Shown here piece by piece: positions 24,207 through 31,949 of a stretch of 56,589 nucleotides of DNA. The notes under the pieces were generated by a model that saw only the letters and a list, made by a program, of their open reading frames with translations, had not been told where the DNA came from and made no database searches. Made by a program: the position numbers and the translations under genes. Each line of letters begins with the position of its first letter. The stretch's first letter is position 1. This DNA comes from a virus. The DNA lies in IMG/VR virus record IMGVR_UViG_3300044675_005175, positions 1 through 56,589 of that record; one strand, given 5' to 3'.

Positions 24207-24667
24207 AGAACGTGAAAGTTTTCCTTGACGATGAAAGGCCCACGCCAGACGGCTGGGTCCGTGCCTTCACAGCTCCTGAAGCCATCGATCTTCTTAAAAC
24301 CGGAAAGGTTACACAACTTTCCCTTGACCACGACCTTGGGCCGGAAGACGCAGGAACTGGATACGACGTTTGCCTGTGGGTGGAAGAGAAAGTCTTCTCT
24401 CAAGACTTTTGTACTGAGGACCCTTTTACACCTCCAATCATGAGTGTGCATTCCGCCAACCCTGTTGGCCGGCAACGAATGGAATTTGCTATTCAAATGA
24501 TTTACCATCACTTCAAGGTTACTCAGCCTGTGGTGTGGGACTCCTTTAAGGAAACCCTCCAAGAGAAGCGACGTAGCGGGTCCAGAGAAGCCTTAGATGC
24601 CCTTGCAAAGCTTGGCCAGGAGTCTAATGATTACGGTGATGATTACGGACCAACGACGCGAGACTGA
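24203..24667 (+). CDS. Cyclic-phosphate-processing receiver-like (cREC) protein
   Basis: 154 aa from GTG 24203 (GTGA overlap). KVFLDDERPTPDGWVRAFTA, QLSLDHDLG, GTGYDVCLWVEE and MSVHSANPVGRQRM follow the cREC_REC family (PF20274), a receiver-fold domain predicted to handle 2',3'-cyclic phosphates in RNA repair contexts. The acidic DDE and DHD residues are kept. The assignment is from memory of the family; activity is unproven. Confidence 0.7.
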   Translation: MKNVKVFLDDERPTPDGWVRAFTAPEAIDLLKTGKVTQLSLDHDLGPEDAGTGYDVCLWVEEKVFSQDFCTEDPFTPPIMSVHSANPVGRQRMEFAIQMIYHHFKVTQPVVWDSFKETLQEKRRSGSREALDALAKLGQESNDYGDDYGPTTRD

Positions 24668-24705
24668 ACTCGCTTCAGATTCCAACACGAGGACAGACCG
24701 TTGCC

Positions 24706-24752
24706 GGTACGGTTTTCCGCCCCCTTATTCCCTCCACAAAAGGGGCTATAGT
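24706..24752 (+). promoter_or_regulatory. Promoter cassette 23 (CTTATT subtype)
   Basis: -35 CTTATT 24724-24729, 17 bp, -10 TATAGT 24747-24752. Confidence 0.7.
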
Positions 24753-24776
24753 TAGGGGGTAAGAAACACGAACAAA

Positions 24777-24974
24777 ATGGGCGTCATTGCCGACTCACTC
24801 CGCTCCACACTTCGAGAGCTGGCTCAGGCCGATGCCCGGCTCTACCGGGGCCTGGCCGACGAGCTTGGGTCTCATGCTCCAGCGCTCCCTAGCGCCGTGA
24901 CTGAGGCGGAACTGGCCGCTGCTGTCGCGCTGCTCAAGGCTAACGGGTACCGGGTCACGCCGCCCAAAACCTGA
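24777..24974 (+). CDS. Hypothetical helical protein, GC-rich
   Basis: 65 aa, Ala/Leu-rich helices (LRELAQADARLYRGLADELG). Codons here and in the next gene are far more GC-rich than around them, suggesting a recently acquired pair. Confidence 0.6.
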   Translation: MGVIADSLRSTLRELAQADARLYRGLADELGSHAPALPSAVTEAELAAAVALLKANGYRVTPPKT

Positions 24975-25002
24975 GATTCCCTGCCCCCCGCACTCTATCC
25001 TC

Positions 25003-25236
25003 ATGGAAAACCCCACCGACGCAGAAATCGAAGCTCTCCTGCAGGAGGTAGATGCGGTTATCGCCGCATCGAACGCGCTAGACGAACGCACCGAGCGGCT
25101 CCTGCGGGGTGGCAGCGTGGCGGTCCGCATGGCCGATCTGGCCCTTCAGATGGACCAGGGCCGGCAGGAGCTGGATGAGATCGAGCGGCAGCAGGCCGCC
25201 ATCGAAGACGAGATCGAGGCAATGGAAGCAGAGTAG
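25003..25236 (+). CDS. Coiled-coil protein, GC-rich
   Basis: 77 aa; heptad-like helix over residues ~45-77 (LDEIERQQAAIEDEIEAMEA). Pairs with the preceding gene in composition. Unknown. Confidence 0.6.
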   Translation: MENPTDAEIEALLQEVDAVIAASNALDERTERLLRGGSVAVRMADLALQMDQGRQELDEIERQQAAIEDEIEAMEAE

Positions 25237-25299
25237 CGGCGCAAAATGATACCTGAATTCCTACGCCTGCGAACACAGGAAGACACTTAAATCATCCCA

Positions 25300-25779
25300 A
25301 TGAAAACCCTTAGATACACAACTATTAACCGACAAGCCTTGGGTTGGCCATCTGGCCCGTGGGACAATGAGCCCGACAAGGTCCAGTGGCCTGACATGGC
25401 GACCGGACTCCCTTGCTTAGCAGTTCGCAACCCTCTCTCAGGGCACTGGTGTGGCTACGTTGGCGTTGCCGACGAGCACCCTTGCTTCGGCAAGTACTGG
25501 GATGACGTTCCGGGTATAGATGTCCACGGCGGGCTCACTTTCTCCGACCACTGTCAACCAGACTCCGAAGAGACAGGGATATGCCACATTCCGGGTGAGG
25601 GACAACCCGACCACGTTTGGTGGTTCGGCTTCGACTGCGCCCACTACGGTGATTCTTCACCGCAACTACAAGTTTACTTAGGTACGGAACGCCACCAAGA
25701 ATACAGAACTCTTGAGTACGTGAAAGAAGAGTGCGGTTTTCTTGCACGCCAACTTTCTCACCCTATCCGACTCGCGTAA
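25300..25779 (+). CDS. Conserved phage protein (WWFGFDCAH family)
   Basis: 159 aa. GHWCGYVGVADEHPCFGK, VHGGLTFSDHC, GICHIPGEGQPDHVWWFGFD and a YVKEECGFLARQL end mark a common phage family of unknown function. Cys/His/Asp are conserved in the pattern, so metal binding is possible. Confidence 0.75.
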   Translation: MKTLRYTTINRQALGWPSGPWDNEPDKVQWPDMATGLPCLAVRNPLSGHWCGYVGVADEHPCFGKYWDDVPGIDVHGGLTFSDHCQPDSEETGICHIPGEGQPDHVWWFGFDCAHYGDSSPQLQVYLGTERHQEYRTLEYVKEECGFLARQLSHPIRLA

Positions 25780-25780
25780 A

Positions 25781-26146
25781 GTGGAAAAGAATCTTCTCGA
25801 CGCTTTTAACCTTGAAGAGTACGACTACGAAGTCGCCTTTGAGTTTCGCGACTCTAGCTTCTTTCGCCGACTTTTCACTCGCAAAAAAGATTTCTTGGTG
25901 TATTACATTCGCCGAGTGCCGAAGATTGCGTCTGACCCGGCGAAAGAGAGTCAGGGGGAGAAGGTTCTATCGCACAGGTACAGTTCTCAGGATGGCGAGA
26001 AGATCTATGCCTTTGGCTCAGTAAATGACAAATGGGATTTTATGTACTGGGACACATCAGACGAACCTCAACAGTTACTCATGAGAGTATGCCTGAAGCT
26101 TCGGCTCTCAAGCGACAACGTTACATTTTCTACCGCGACTCACTAG
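25781..26146 (+). CDS. Hypothetical protein, tandem paralogue of 26179
   Basis: 121 aa from GTG 25781, 1 bp after the previous TAA; TTG 25742 is an upstream alternative. FEFRDSSFFRRLFTRKKDFL, YYIRR, MYWDTSDEPQQLLMR and LKLRLSSDNVTFST are repeated in the next gene. Confidence 0.55.
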   Translation: MEKNLLDAFNLEEYDYEVAFEFRDSSFFRRLFTRKKDFLVYYIRRVPKIASDPAKESQGEKVLSHRYSSQDGEKIYAFGSVNDKWDFMYWDTSDEPQQLLMRVCLKLRLSSDNVTFSTATH

Positions 26147-26178
26147 AGTTTGCAGCACACTGAATTAAAACTTTGACA

Positions 26179-26553
26179 ATGGTAAACGTACCACTCAGTA
26201 ATTTTGATTTCGACCGCTACAACTATGTGGTAGCATTTGAGTTTCGCAATTCGGGGTTTCTTCGTAGGCTTCTCACTCGAAAGAGTGATCACCTGTTGTA
26301 CTACATTCGACGGGAATGCAAGCTGAAATCTCAAAACCAAGACGGAGAGGAAATCCTGTCCAGCTACTTCACTCTTGAGTATCTTGAGAGATACGTTTGT
26401 TTCCTGTCGCGAGAGGAGGACAACTACAAACCCCTATACTGGAACAATCCCACTGAACCTCAGGAGTTTCTCACTCGACTGTACATGAAACTCAAACCTT
26501 CTCAAGACAACGTTACTTTTTCAACCTCAAGCCTCAGTTTCACGGAACAATAA
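26179..26553 (+). CDS. Hypothetical protein, tandem paralogue of 25781
   Basis: 124 aa. FEFRNSGFLRRLLTRKSDHL, YYIRRE, LYWNNPTEPQEFLTRL and KPSQDNVTFST line up with the preceding protein across nearly the whole length: a clear tandem duplication. Confidence 0.65.
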   Translation: MVNVPLSNFDFDRYNYVVAFEFRNSGFLRRLLTRKSDHLLYYIRRECKLKSQNQDGEEILSSYFTLEYLERYVCFLSREEDNYKPLYWNNPTEPQEFLTRLYMKLKPSQDNVTFSTSSLSFTEQ

Positions 26554-26565
26554 TAGCATAGCAGT

Positions 26566-27348
26566 ATGGCACACACTGACACCCTTGGAGACCTTCTTAA
26601 GGCTCAAGAACAGGCGGAAGCGGGGCGAAAAGCCGACCCGTTACTCCCCCTTATGGCACGTATCGACGGTAGCTGCTTCAGTGCTTTCACCAAGGGGCTA
26701 GAGCGACCATTTGACGAGCGATTTGTGCAGTTAATGATTGAAACCACCAAGTTTCTCGTTGACAAGAGTGAAGCCCAACTCGGTTACTGCCAAAGTGATG
26801 AAATTACATTGTTCTGGTACCTCGACAAGGAAAATTACTCGAACAGAGAGCTGTGGTTCGGTGGCAAGTTTCAAAAGCTGACCTCGATCCTGGCCGGCTC
26901 CGCATCGTCATACTTTAGTGCGAACATTCCAAAAGTTCTGCATGAAAAGCAAGGGTGCTATCCCGTGTTTGACGCGAGAGTGTGGAATGTCCCGGACTTA
27001 GAACACGCATACCTAAACTTTGTCTGGAGACAACAAGATGCGCAGAAGAACTCCGTATCCATGTACGCTCGCCACTTCTTCTCCCACAAGTCTCTTCAGG
27101 GCAAAACCTGCCGAGAAATGAAGGGAATGCTTGCCGAAGTCGGAAAGCCATGGGAAGAACTCCCTAAGTTTTTCACTCACGGAACGTTCGTGCGAAGGCA
27201 GCGCCGTCTTGTCAACCCCGAGGATCTTGTTGGCATTCCCGAGAAGTACCGCCCGACCAAGGCAATCGTTCGCACTGTTGTTGAAAAGTGGGAGCCTTAT
27301 GGGGAACTTTCCTTGAGCGACTTTGCTCCTTGGGCTTTTGCTCGGTAA
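26566..27348 (+). CDS. Thg1-like 3'-5' RNA polymerase
   Basis: 260 aa, family length. ARIDGSCFSAFTKGL carries the first metal-binding Asp; GYCQSDEITLFW carries the second acidic site; FGGKFQKL, AYLNFVWRQQDAQKNSV and a C-terminal NPEDL/PEKY region follow Thg1 order. Thg1 adds G-1 to tRNA-His; bacterial and phage Thg1-like proteins (TLPs) instead repair 5'-truncated tRNAs by templated 3'-5' addition. The HINNLYN tRNA-His motif is replaced by HAYLNFVW here, so a TLP is more likely. tRNA-Gly lies 180 bp downstream. Confidence 0.9.
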   Translation: MAHTDTLGDLLKAQEQAEAGRKADPLLPLMARIDGSCFSAFTKGLERPFDERFVQLMIETTKFLVDKSEAQLGYCQSDEITLFWYLDKENYSNRELWFGGKFQKLTSILAGSASSYFSANIPKVLHEKQGCYPVFDARVWNVPDLEHAYLNFVWRQQDAQKNSVSMYARHFFSHKSLQGKTCREMKGMLAEVGKPWEELPKFFTHGTFVRRQRRLVNPEDLVGIPEKYRPTKAIVRTVVEKWEPYGELSLSDFAPWAFAR

Positions 27349-27510
27349 CGGACTCATATGGGAAATCACCCTGAGCGACTTTGCTCCTTGTGCCATTGCG
27401 CTGTAACGGATTCACCCATGAAATGTCCCTAAGCCACTTTACTTCCTGAGTCCCTTGCGCTATACTGATTTCACCTGGGAATTTACTCCTGAGTCCCTTG
27501 CGCTGTAGCG
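27314..27510 (+). repeat. Degenerate tandem repeats, ~58-bp units
   Basis: Units start at 27314, 27372, 27430 and (partial) 27490. Each reads TGAGCGACTTTGCTCCTTG-like, then TTGCGCTGTAACGG-like, then a spacer. The first overlaps the last 12 codons of the Thg1-like gene, so the repeat seems to have grown from that gene's 3' end. Unit 3 contains TATACT, a possible -10 for tRNA-Gly. Confidence 0.7.
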
Positions 27511-27529
27511 GAGGCACCGGCAAACCAAT

Positions 27530-27600
27530 GCGAGTGTAGTTCAGCGGTAGAACGTTAGCTTCCCAAGCTAAATGTCGCCGGTTCAAGTCCGGTCACTCGC
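27530..27600 (+). tRNA. tRNA-Gly(CCC)
   Basis: Complete cloverleaf: acceptor GCGAGTG/CACTCGC, D-arm GTTC-AGCGGTA-GAAC, anticodon stem TTAGC/GCTAA with loop TTCCCAA (anticodon CCC), T-arm GCCGG-TTCAAGT-CCGGT. No encoded CCA. Stands apart from the main tRNA locus. Confidence 0.95.
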
Positions 27601-27627
27601 TCTCTTTCCCGCACAGCAAATATCTTT

Positions 27628-28059
27628 ATGCAACCTTCAAACGAAGACCCCAGCTCAGTGGAAAAGATTGAAAAGGAAGTTATTGAGTTCTTGAACACAA
27701 AGGGAGGACGTGCAAAGCTTCGTGAAGTTCAAACTAGGTTTGAGCAGGAAACAGTGAAGTCCATTCAAAACCTCACAGTCGCACCGGGGTCTGTAGTTCT
27801 CGACATGATTGCAAACAACAAGCTTTGTCTCAATTCCGATTGGGAAGTTGGTGTTAGACCCACTATTCCCATAAGCACGGCATCACCCAGGTACGTAACA
27901 ACTGGGAGTTTTTCCGTGCGCAACGATATAAACTGCCCACGCTGCGATCTTCAGCATGTCGACCGGGGCGACTGGGCCAAGAGACTGCACAGGAAGCACC
28001 TCTGCGAACGGTGCGGCTGCATCTGGCAGCCTGAGGACGGGTATAGCTTCGGAATCTGA
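27628..28059 (+). CDS. Protein with C-terminal zinc ribbon
   Basis: 143 aa. Helical N-terminal half; the C-terminus has CPRCDLQHVDRGDWAKRLHR then HLCERCGCIWQP, four Cys plus His in zinc-ribbon spacing; the end motif is common in small phage proteins. Function unknown. Confidence 0.65.
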   Translation: MQPSNEDPSSVEKIEKEVIEFLNTKGGRAKLREVQTRFEQETVKSIQNLTVAPGSVVLDMIANNKLCLNSDWEVGVRPTIPISTASPRYVTTGSFSVRNDINCPRCDLQHVDRGDWAKRLHRKHLCERCGCIWQPEDGYSFGI

Positions 28060-28083
28060 CCCTAAGTGTTCAATTCAGTGAGC

Positions 28084-28128
28084 AGGGCGGTTACCCGCCT
28101 TTACCTTTCCGGGAGAAGGCGGTATGAT
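28084..28128 (+). promoter_or_regulatory. Promoter cassette 24
   Basis: GC half, -35 TTTACC 28100-28105, 17 bp, -10 TATGAT 28123-28128. Confidence 0.65.
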
Positions 28129-28157
28129 TATAAGGTAACCAGTTTCGGTCCGGTCTG

Positions 28158-28859
28158 ATGGCTTCTTCCTCAAAAGTTCTTGACCTTGTTCGTTACGTTG
28201 GGCAGACCTTGTCGGTTAAACGAAGGAATGGCAGCATCGTCTCCTTAAGAATTTCAGCTTCAACTAGTAACCCCCTTTACCCCTTCCAAGACTCCTCCGG
28301 AGGATTTTACACCCCTGAAGGGTGCACCTTCTTTGGCCAAAGGTCTCCCGACGATATTGTGAAGATTCTCGGTATCAGGAAACCGGGAATGGGTAGGACT
28401 GAGCTTAGAGATTTTATTTCCCAGACCGAAGAGTATGCGAGACAACTTAAATTGGAATTGTCTCGCCGGGAGTCTTGCCCAACTTTACAGGAAGCCTCAG
28501 AAGGTGATGTACTTGAAGATGACTCCATTGTTCTCCTCAAGTGTGCTAACAACGCAATACTCGTATCCCCCTCATATACAGAAACCGAAGCCACATGGAG
28601 TGATACTTTTCTGGAGCTGAATGATTCCCTAAAGGAGGGTGGATTTAATCCTTCTGAGTGGTTTGTACCCTCCAAGAGCCTTCTTCACTTGGCTATGGCG
28701 ACCCATAGAAGGTTTTTTGAAGAATCATGGTATTGGAGTTCCACTGAGTATGACGACACCAGGGCAGAGGCTGTGGACTTTAGGGATGACGGAAGCTACG
28801 AGCTTCACCCAAAGACCTATAAAGGTTCCGTTCGTGCCTTTCGCTCCGTCTACTTTTAA
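28158..28859 (+). CDS. Protein with C-terminal DUF1566/Lcl-like lectin-fold domain
   Basis: 233 aa. The last ~100 residues (NPSEWFVPSKSLLHLA, ESWYWSSTEYDDTRAEAVDF, SVRAFRSVYF) follow the DUF1566/Lcl pattern, a C-type-lectin-like fold. The N-terminal 130 residues are unassigned. Second lectin-fold protein in this arm after 5348. Confidence 0.65.
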   Translation: MASSSKVLDLVRYVGQTLSVKRRNGSIVSLRISASTSNPLYPFQDSSGGFYTPEGCTFFGQRSPDDIVKILGIRKPGMGRTELRDFISQTEEYARQLKLELSRRESCPTLQEASEGDVLEDDSIVLLKCANNAILVSPSYTETEATWSDTFLELNDSLKEGGFNPSEWFVPSKSLLHLAMATHRRFFEESWYWSSTEYDDTRAEAVDFRDDGSYELHPKTYKGSVRAFRSVYF

Positions 28860-28879
28860 CCCCCGAAAGCCCTAAACCA

Positions 28880-29542
28880 ATGGTAGACCCTGCACAAACT
28901 GACTTGTTTACTGCCCCGGTGACTTCAGACTATCAAGTAAAGACCCGCTGGGGTTTCATGGGGTTCGAGAATCAGTATTGGGATAAGACAAAAATAGGGG
29001 AGATAATCACACTTTCCGGACCGCGAGTTGATGTAGATCACAAGAGAAAGAATACGTTTAGTGGGTATATTCTTGACCTAGAGTTTCTTACTTGCGAGGA
29101 TTATAGCAGGGTTCAAGGGGAGTGGACAGCGCCGAAACACATGGATTGCGCTATTGCAACTATGTGGACTTTTAAGGGAACCGCCGCTAGACGTAAAATG
29201 ACGACACTACTTAAAAGTGGGCTTGGCATTGGCGTCTCAATTGAGCATGGCGGTAGAAAGCCTAAAAGAACCATAGGTCCTTGCATAACAGTCACCCATT
29301 GCCCCCAAAACCACGATGCATGGGTTATAACTGGAGCCATCGCAGGAAAGTTCTACAGCAATTTGTATCCAAAGAACAAAACACTTCCGGACTCAGTTTT
29401 GAACTGTGCACGGGAGCAATACGAGAAGCACGCTAAACAAGTGTTTCATACACGTGGGAATAGAGATTTCATTCGTGCCCAGCTAGAGTGGGAACCTGGC
29501 GGGTCTTACTACAAGTTGTTAAATCCACCCTGTCGAGGGTGA
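28880..29542 (+). CDS. Hypothetical protein
   Basis: 220 aa, 20 bp after the previous gene. Contains GPRVDVDHKRKNTFSGYILD, a Lys/Arg-rich middle, and THCPQNHDAWVITGAIAGK. No domain recognised. Confidence 0.65.
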   Translation: MVDPAQTDLFTAPVTSDYQVKTRWGFMGFENQYWDKTKIGEIITLSGPRVDVDHKRKNTFSGYILDLEFLTCEDYSRVQGEWTAPKHMDCAIATMWTFKGTAARRKMTTLLKSGLGIGVSIEHGGRKPKRTIGPCITVTHCPQNHDAWVITGAIAGKFYSNLYPKNKTLPDSVLNCAREQYEKHAKQVFHTRGNRDFIRAQLEWEPGGSYYKLLNPPCRG

Positions 29543-29574
29543 GGTTAGTCGGGTACGGTCAACCGCACCCCTGA

Positions 29575-29618
29575 AGGCGGTTACCCGCCTTGCCTTTTCC
29601 AGGAAAGTAAGGCATAAT
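29575..29618 (+). promoter_or_regulatory. Promoter cassette 25
   Basis: -35 TTGCCT 29590-29595, 17 bp, -10 CATAAT 29613-29618. Confidence 0.65.
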
Positions 29619-29649
29619 TAACGAGAAACTGAACGATGGCCCTCGAACA

Positions 29650-29913
29650 ATGAAGTCCACATTTTACGTGAAGAACGAAAAGGTTGAGAGCACAAAAGCT
29701 CTCGTTCGCCAACACGCAACTCTAAGATTTCTACAAAACCCTTTACAGGTGGGTTCCTCAACCGAATTCTGCTTAGAAGGCGATGTCAAAGACTTTAATT
29801 CTCTCAACGTTATGCTGGAGGAGCTAAACGTCGAAGAAAAACCAGAACCAGGGAGCTTTGTTGAACATTTCTGGTCAGTTGTAAGGGGTTCCCCTCGCAA
29901 TCGCAACCTGTGA
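29650..29913 (+). CDS. Hypothetical protein
   Basis: 87 aa; mixed charge, ends FWSVVRGSPRNRNL. Unknown. Confidence 0.55.
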   Translation: MKSTFYVKNEKVESTKALVRQHATLRFLQNPLQVGSSTEFCLEGDVKDFNSLNVMLEELNVEEKPEPGSFVEHFWSVVRGSPRNRNL

Positions 29914-29992
29914 TTGCCGCAGAAACGGTTAGCCGGCCCCATCCGTTAGGTCCTTTTTCGGCCTTTGCAAGTAAACACGTCATTCTACTAGC

Positions 29993-30256
29993 ATGGACAT
30001 TAAGTCACCCTTGACTGACATAGGCTTGCGTAACTTGGCTCACGCACCCCGTCCCACTGCGGCAAGGGCTCGAAAGCAGATTAGAGAGATTAAAAAAGGG
30101 TCCGGCGTGTCTGTGAACGATTGGACGTTTAGAGGTAACATGAAGTACTCTATAAACTGCGGAAGTCTAGAAGACACTTCTACAGCCGTATCTTGGCTGA
30201 AAGAGAAGAGTATTGCTGTTCTTGAGTGCCCTAAGATACTTGACGCCACAGCATAG
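29993..30256 (+). CDS. Hypothetical basic protein
   Basis: 87 aa; basic N-terminal half (ARARKQIREIKKG), Cys-containing beta-rich end. Last protein gene before the stable-RNA locus. Confidence 0.55.
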   Translation: MDIKSPLTDIGLRNLAHAPRPTAARARKQIREIKKGSGVSVNDWTFRGNMKYSINCGSLEDTSTAVSWLKEKSIAVLECPKILDATA

Positions 30257-30377
30257 GGCGACGGATGGATTGCTTATTTGGTTAGACCTATAGCGTGAAG
30301 GCGGTTTCCTGGCTTGTTTGCTTGGGGGACTCCCTCTGACAACCCTGCGGCACTCAAGTCGAATTCTCCCGCCCAAC

Positions 30378-30423
30378 GGGGCGGTTACCCGCCCTTTTGC
30401 CCCTCGGCGAAACGGGCTATAGT
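30378..30423 (+). promoter_or_regulatory. Promoter cassette 26, stable-RNA locus
   Basis: GC half, TTTTGC 30395-30400, 17 bp, -10 TATAGT 30418-30423, followed by GTGGTTGAGAG-CTTCG-CTCCTC, a leader also seen after the cassettes at 30633 and, changed, 33710. A partial cassette without a -10 lies at 30299-30325. Confidence 0.7.
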
Positions 30424-30632
30424 AAAGGAGTGGTTGAGAGCTTCGCTCCTCGCCCCCCTTGCGAAACGAACCTCGAAAAGATCGCGTCTTTGTAAAAGAC
30501 CTAAGTAGCATACCCCACGAATGTACCTCGTTAGTCGTGCTTGGCGGGTTAAGCGTAAATGCTTCCGTAAGCTGGGGAAAGGGCTAGGACAAATTGCTAC
30601 TACAATGACGCAATCTTCGAGACTTCGCCAAG
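30424..30632 (+). ncRNA. Transcribed region without a recognisable gene
   Basis: Holds the leader hairpin, a GTCTTT-GTA-AAAGAC hairpin (30485-30499) and a CTTCCGTAAGC segment. I see no tRNA or convincing ORF. Probably leader or structured RNA. Confidence 0.3.
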
Positions 30633-30682
30633 GGGCAAGGCGGGAAACCGCCCTTTACTCCCCTAGCCAAACAAGCTATAGT
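30633..30682 (+). promoter_or_regulatory. Promoter cassette 27, stable-RNA locus
   Basis: GC inverted repeat, -35 TTTACT 30654-30659, 17 bp, -10 TATAGT 30677-30682, with the same GTGGTTGAGAGAG-CTTCG-CTCCTC leader as cassette 26. Confidence 0.7.
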
Positions 30683-30762
30683 AAAGGGGTGGTTGAGAGA
30701 GCTTCGCTCCTCACTCTTTCCCCGGTCTCTCCGGGGGCAACTTGAAAATTTAAGATTTACAC

Positions 30763-30857
30763 ACACTGGTGAGTACACAGGTTGGGGTACGACCAAGTGC
30801 TACCGTGGTCGGGCTTTTACCCTGGTAAGGGGTGAAAGAGTTGGTAGCAGCCAGTGT
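30763..30857 (+). ncRNA. Structured RNA closed by a 7-bp tRNA-like end
   Basis: ACACTGG (30763-30769) pairs perfectly with CCAGTGT (30851-30857), and GCTACC (30799-30804) with GGTAGC (30843-30848). Contains GGTAAGGGGTGAAAG. It does not fold as a tRNA. Nature unknown. Confidence 0.45.
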
Positions 30858-30861
30858 TAAG

Positions 30862-30912
30862 ACCAAAAGGTTAACGAGAGAGAAAGATCACGGTTCGAGT
30901 CCGGATCCAGCA
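30862..30912 (+). tRNA. tRNA 3'-half-like segment (T-arm only)
   Basis: A T-loop (TTCGAGT) between CGG and CCG, preceded by ACGAGAGAGAAAGAT; no local acceptor 5' strand or anticodon arm found. The segment before the T-arm resembles that before the T-arm at 33419 (ACGAGGGAGAAAT). Confidence 0.35.
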
Positions 30913-31070
30913 GTAATTGAGCCCGTCAAGGGCATTCCTAGCCATGGTTGCGGGGTAGTTTAAGTGGCCTAAAAACATTCTCTCTTTTACCCAGGGGACA
31001 ATGGCGGTCGCGGCTAACGCCAAGTGCGACTAAGCCACGTCTCATGACCCCGGTTGATCCCGGGGTATAC

Positions 31071-31143
31071 GCTGCAGTAGGCGAATTGGTTAAGCCGCCA
31101 GACTTTCAATCTGGAAATTACGGGTTCAAACCCCGTCTGCAGT
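31071..31143 (+). tRNA. tRNA-Glu(TTC)
   Basis: Acceptor GCTGCAG/CTGCAGT, D-arm GGC...GCC, anticodon stem CCAGA/TCTGG with loop CTTTCAA (anticodon TTC), T-arm ACGGG-TTCAAAC-CCCGT. No CCA. Confidence 0.93.
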
Positions 31144-31198
31144 ATGACCCTGTGGTTTAACCCATGGGGCACCCTGTGGTTCAACCCGTAGGGCAAAT

Positions 31199-31268
31199 CC
31201 ACCTTGCCTCTACAGATCGGGAGATAGCATCAAAACGAGTCATCGTGGAAGAGGGAAGAACTCGGTGG
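31199..31268 (+). ncRNA. Structured RNA segment
   Basis: CCACC/GGTGG (31199-31203 with 31264-31268) encloses CCTCT/AGAGG (31207-31211 with 31250-31254) and an ACGA-GTCA-TCGT hairpin. Internal purine-rich asymmetry resembles a loop E. Not a tRNA. Confidence 0.35.
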
Positions 31269-31273
31269 GTTCC

Positions 31274-31398
31274 TGACTAAGAGTGTTAGAGGTTAGCATG
31301 TTCCTTTGGGCGAAAACAGTAAGATAGAACGAAGGCCAAGTTCCGTATCTGTGAGTAGTTTTGACAGAGGAGGTTGAGGTTCGAATCCTCGTTAGTCA
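31274..31398 (+). tRNA. Interrupted tRNA, ~52 extra nt in the anticodon arm
   Basis: 125 nt. Acceptor TGACTAA/TTAGTCA (7 bp), D-arm GTG...CAT with GAGG, T-arm TGAGG-TTCGAAT-CCTCG. Between D- and T-arms lie about 52 nt too many. The 3' part (TTTTGAC-AGAGG) can pair with an upstream CCTTT, or TTGACAG-AGGAG with TTCCT, giving anticodon TTG (Gln) or GAC (Val); the insert would sit in the 5' half of the arm. Confidence 0.55.
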
Positions 31399-31413
31399 CT
31401 TGCCCCTCGGCAA

Positions 31414-31526
31414 CAGGGTGCTTCGTTATGCCCTGACCATCAAACATAACGCCGCTTCTCGTGACGGTAAGATCGAGACTCTGCATCCCTGAGTAACGGG
31501 ACGCTTAATGTTTGTCGGACAAACAT
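31414..31526 (+). ncRNA. Structured RNA between tRNAs
   Basis: CAGGGTGC/GCATCCCTG encloses CGTTATG/CATAACG (7 bp, 31424-31430 with 31445-31451) and a CCG..CGG hairpin; then a 9-bp hairpin ATGTTTGTC/GGACAAACAT (31508-31526) that could be a terminator or processing signal. Confidence 0.4.
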
Positions 31527-31546
31527 CCTTGGCAACTCAACAGGTT

Positions 31547-31640
31547 AAGACGTTGCGAGTCACAGCTGGTAACTGTGACAGGGGACAAGTCTGGTTGACG
31601 TTCTGTGCACAAGAACCACGGGTTCGATTCCCGGCGTCTT
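31547..31640 (+). tRNA. Atypical tRNA-like gene, 94 nt
   Basis: Acceptor AAGACGT/GCGTCTT and T-arm CGGG-TTCGATT-CCCG are good. A 7-bp hairpin GTCACAG-CTGGTAA-CTGTGAC carries a D-loop-like GG, and GTTCT-GTGCACA-AGAAC lies next to the T-arm. Length fits a class II tRNA, but no normal anticodon arm is clear (GTGCACA would give GCA). Confidence 0.45.
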
Positions 31641-31667
31641 CGTTGGTTTGCTTTCGCAAACCCTTAC

Positions 31668-31715
31668 TTCCGCTCTTCTGAGGCCGAAAGCCACGGGGTT
31701 CGAATCCCGGCGGAA
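31668..31715 (+). tRNA. Miniature tRNA-like element, 48 nt
   Basis: Acceptor TTCCGCT/GGCGGAA and a T-arm (GGGG-TTCGAAT-CCC), but only ~20 nt between them, holding one mini-hairpin GGC-CGAAA-GCC. No room for D- and anticodon arms, so it cannot decode. Confidence 0.45.
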
Positions 31716-31949
31716 ACTGCTCTAAGGGGCAATCACAGGCAAACGCGAGAGAAATTATGGACAATAGAGCCCGAGGATTTCTCGGATACTCACCCGGCTC
31801 CCCTTCGGGTCCCTTCAAGGGATAATTCCTTAGCCTCATAATGTGAGGGTCCTTTGGGCAACAGTTTCGATTGATCGTAAACCCTCGTTTGGAAAGTGCG
31901 GCGCATAACTAAGTCCGTGCGGAAGACAGCAGTGGGTGACCGTCGAAGT
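31716..31949 (+). ncRNA. Spacer rich in hairpins
   Basis: Contains CCGAG-GATTT-CTCGG, ACCCG...CGGGT, TCCC-TTCA-AGGGA and CTCA...TGAG hairpins in a row (31771-31850), then a GTGGGTGACC stretch. Looks like structured RNA or processing spacers; no gene recognised. Confidence 0.35.

Noticed and set aside
233-30682. CRISPR array from the regularly recurring GGGCGGTTT/GTTTCTGC repeats
   Set aside because: Copies are hundreds of bases to kilobases apart, each before a gene and ending in a -10 box; these are promoters, and no cas gene is present.
30790-30860. RNase P RNA (GGTAAGGGGTGAAAG resembles a conserved RNase P block)
   Set aside because: Other conserved blocks (GAGGAAAGTC, ACAGAA, GGCTTA) are absent at the right distances.
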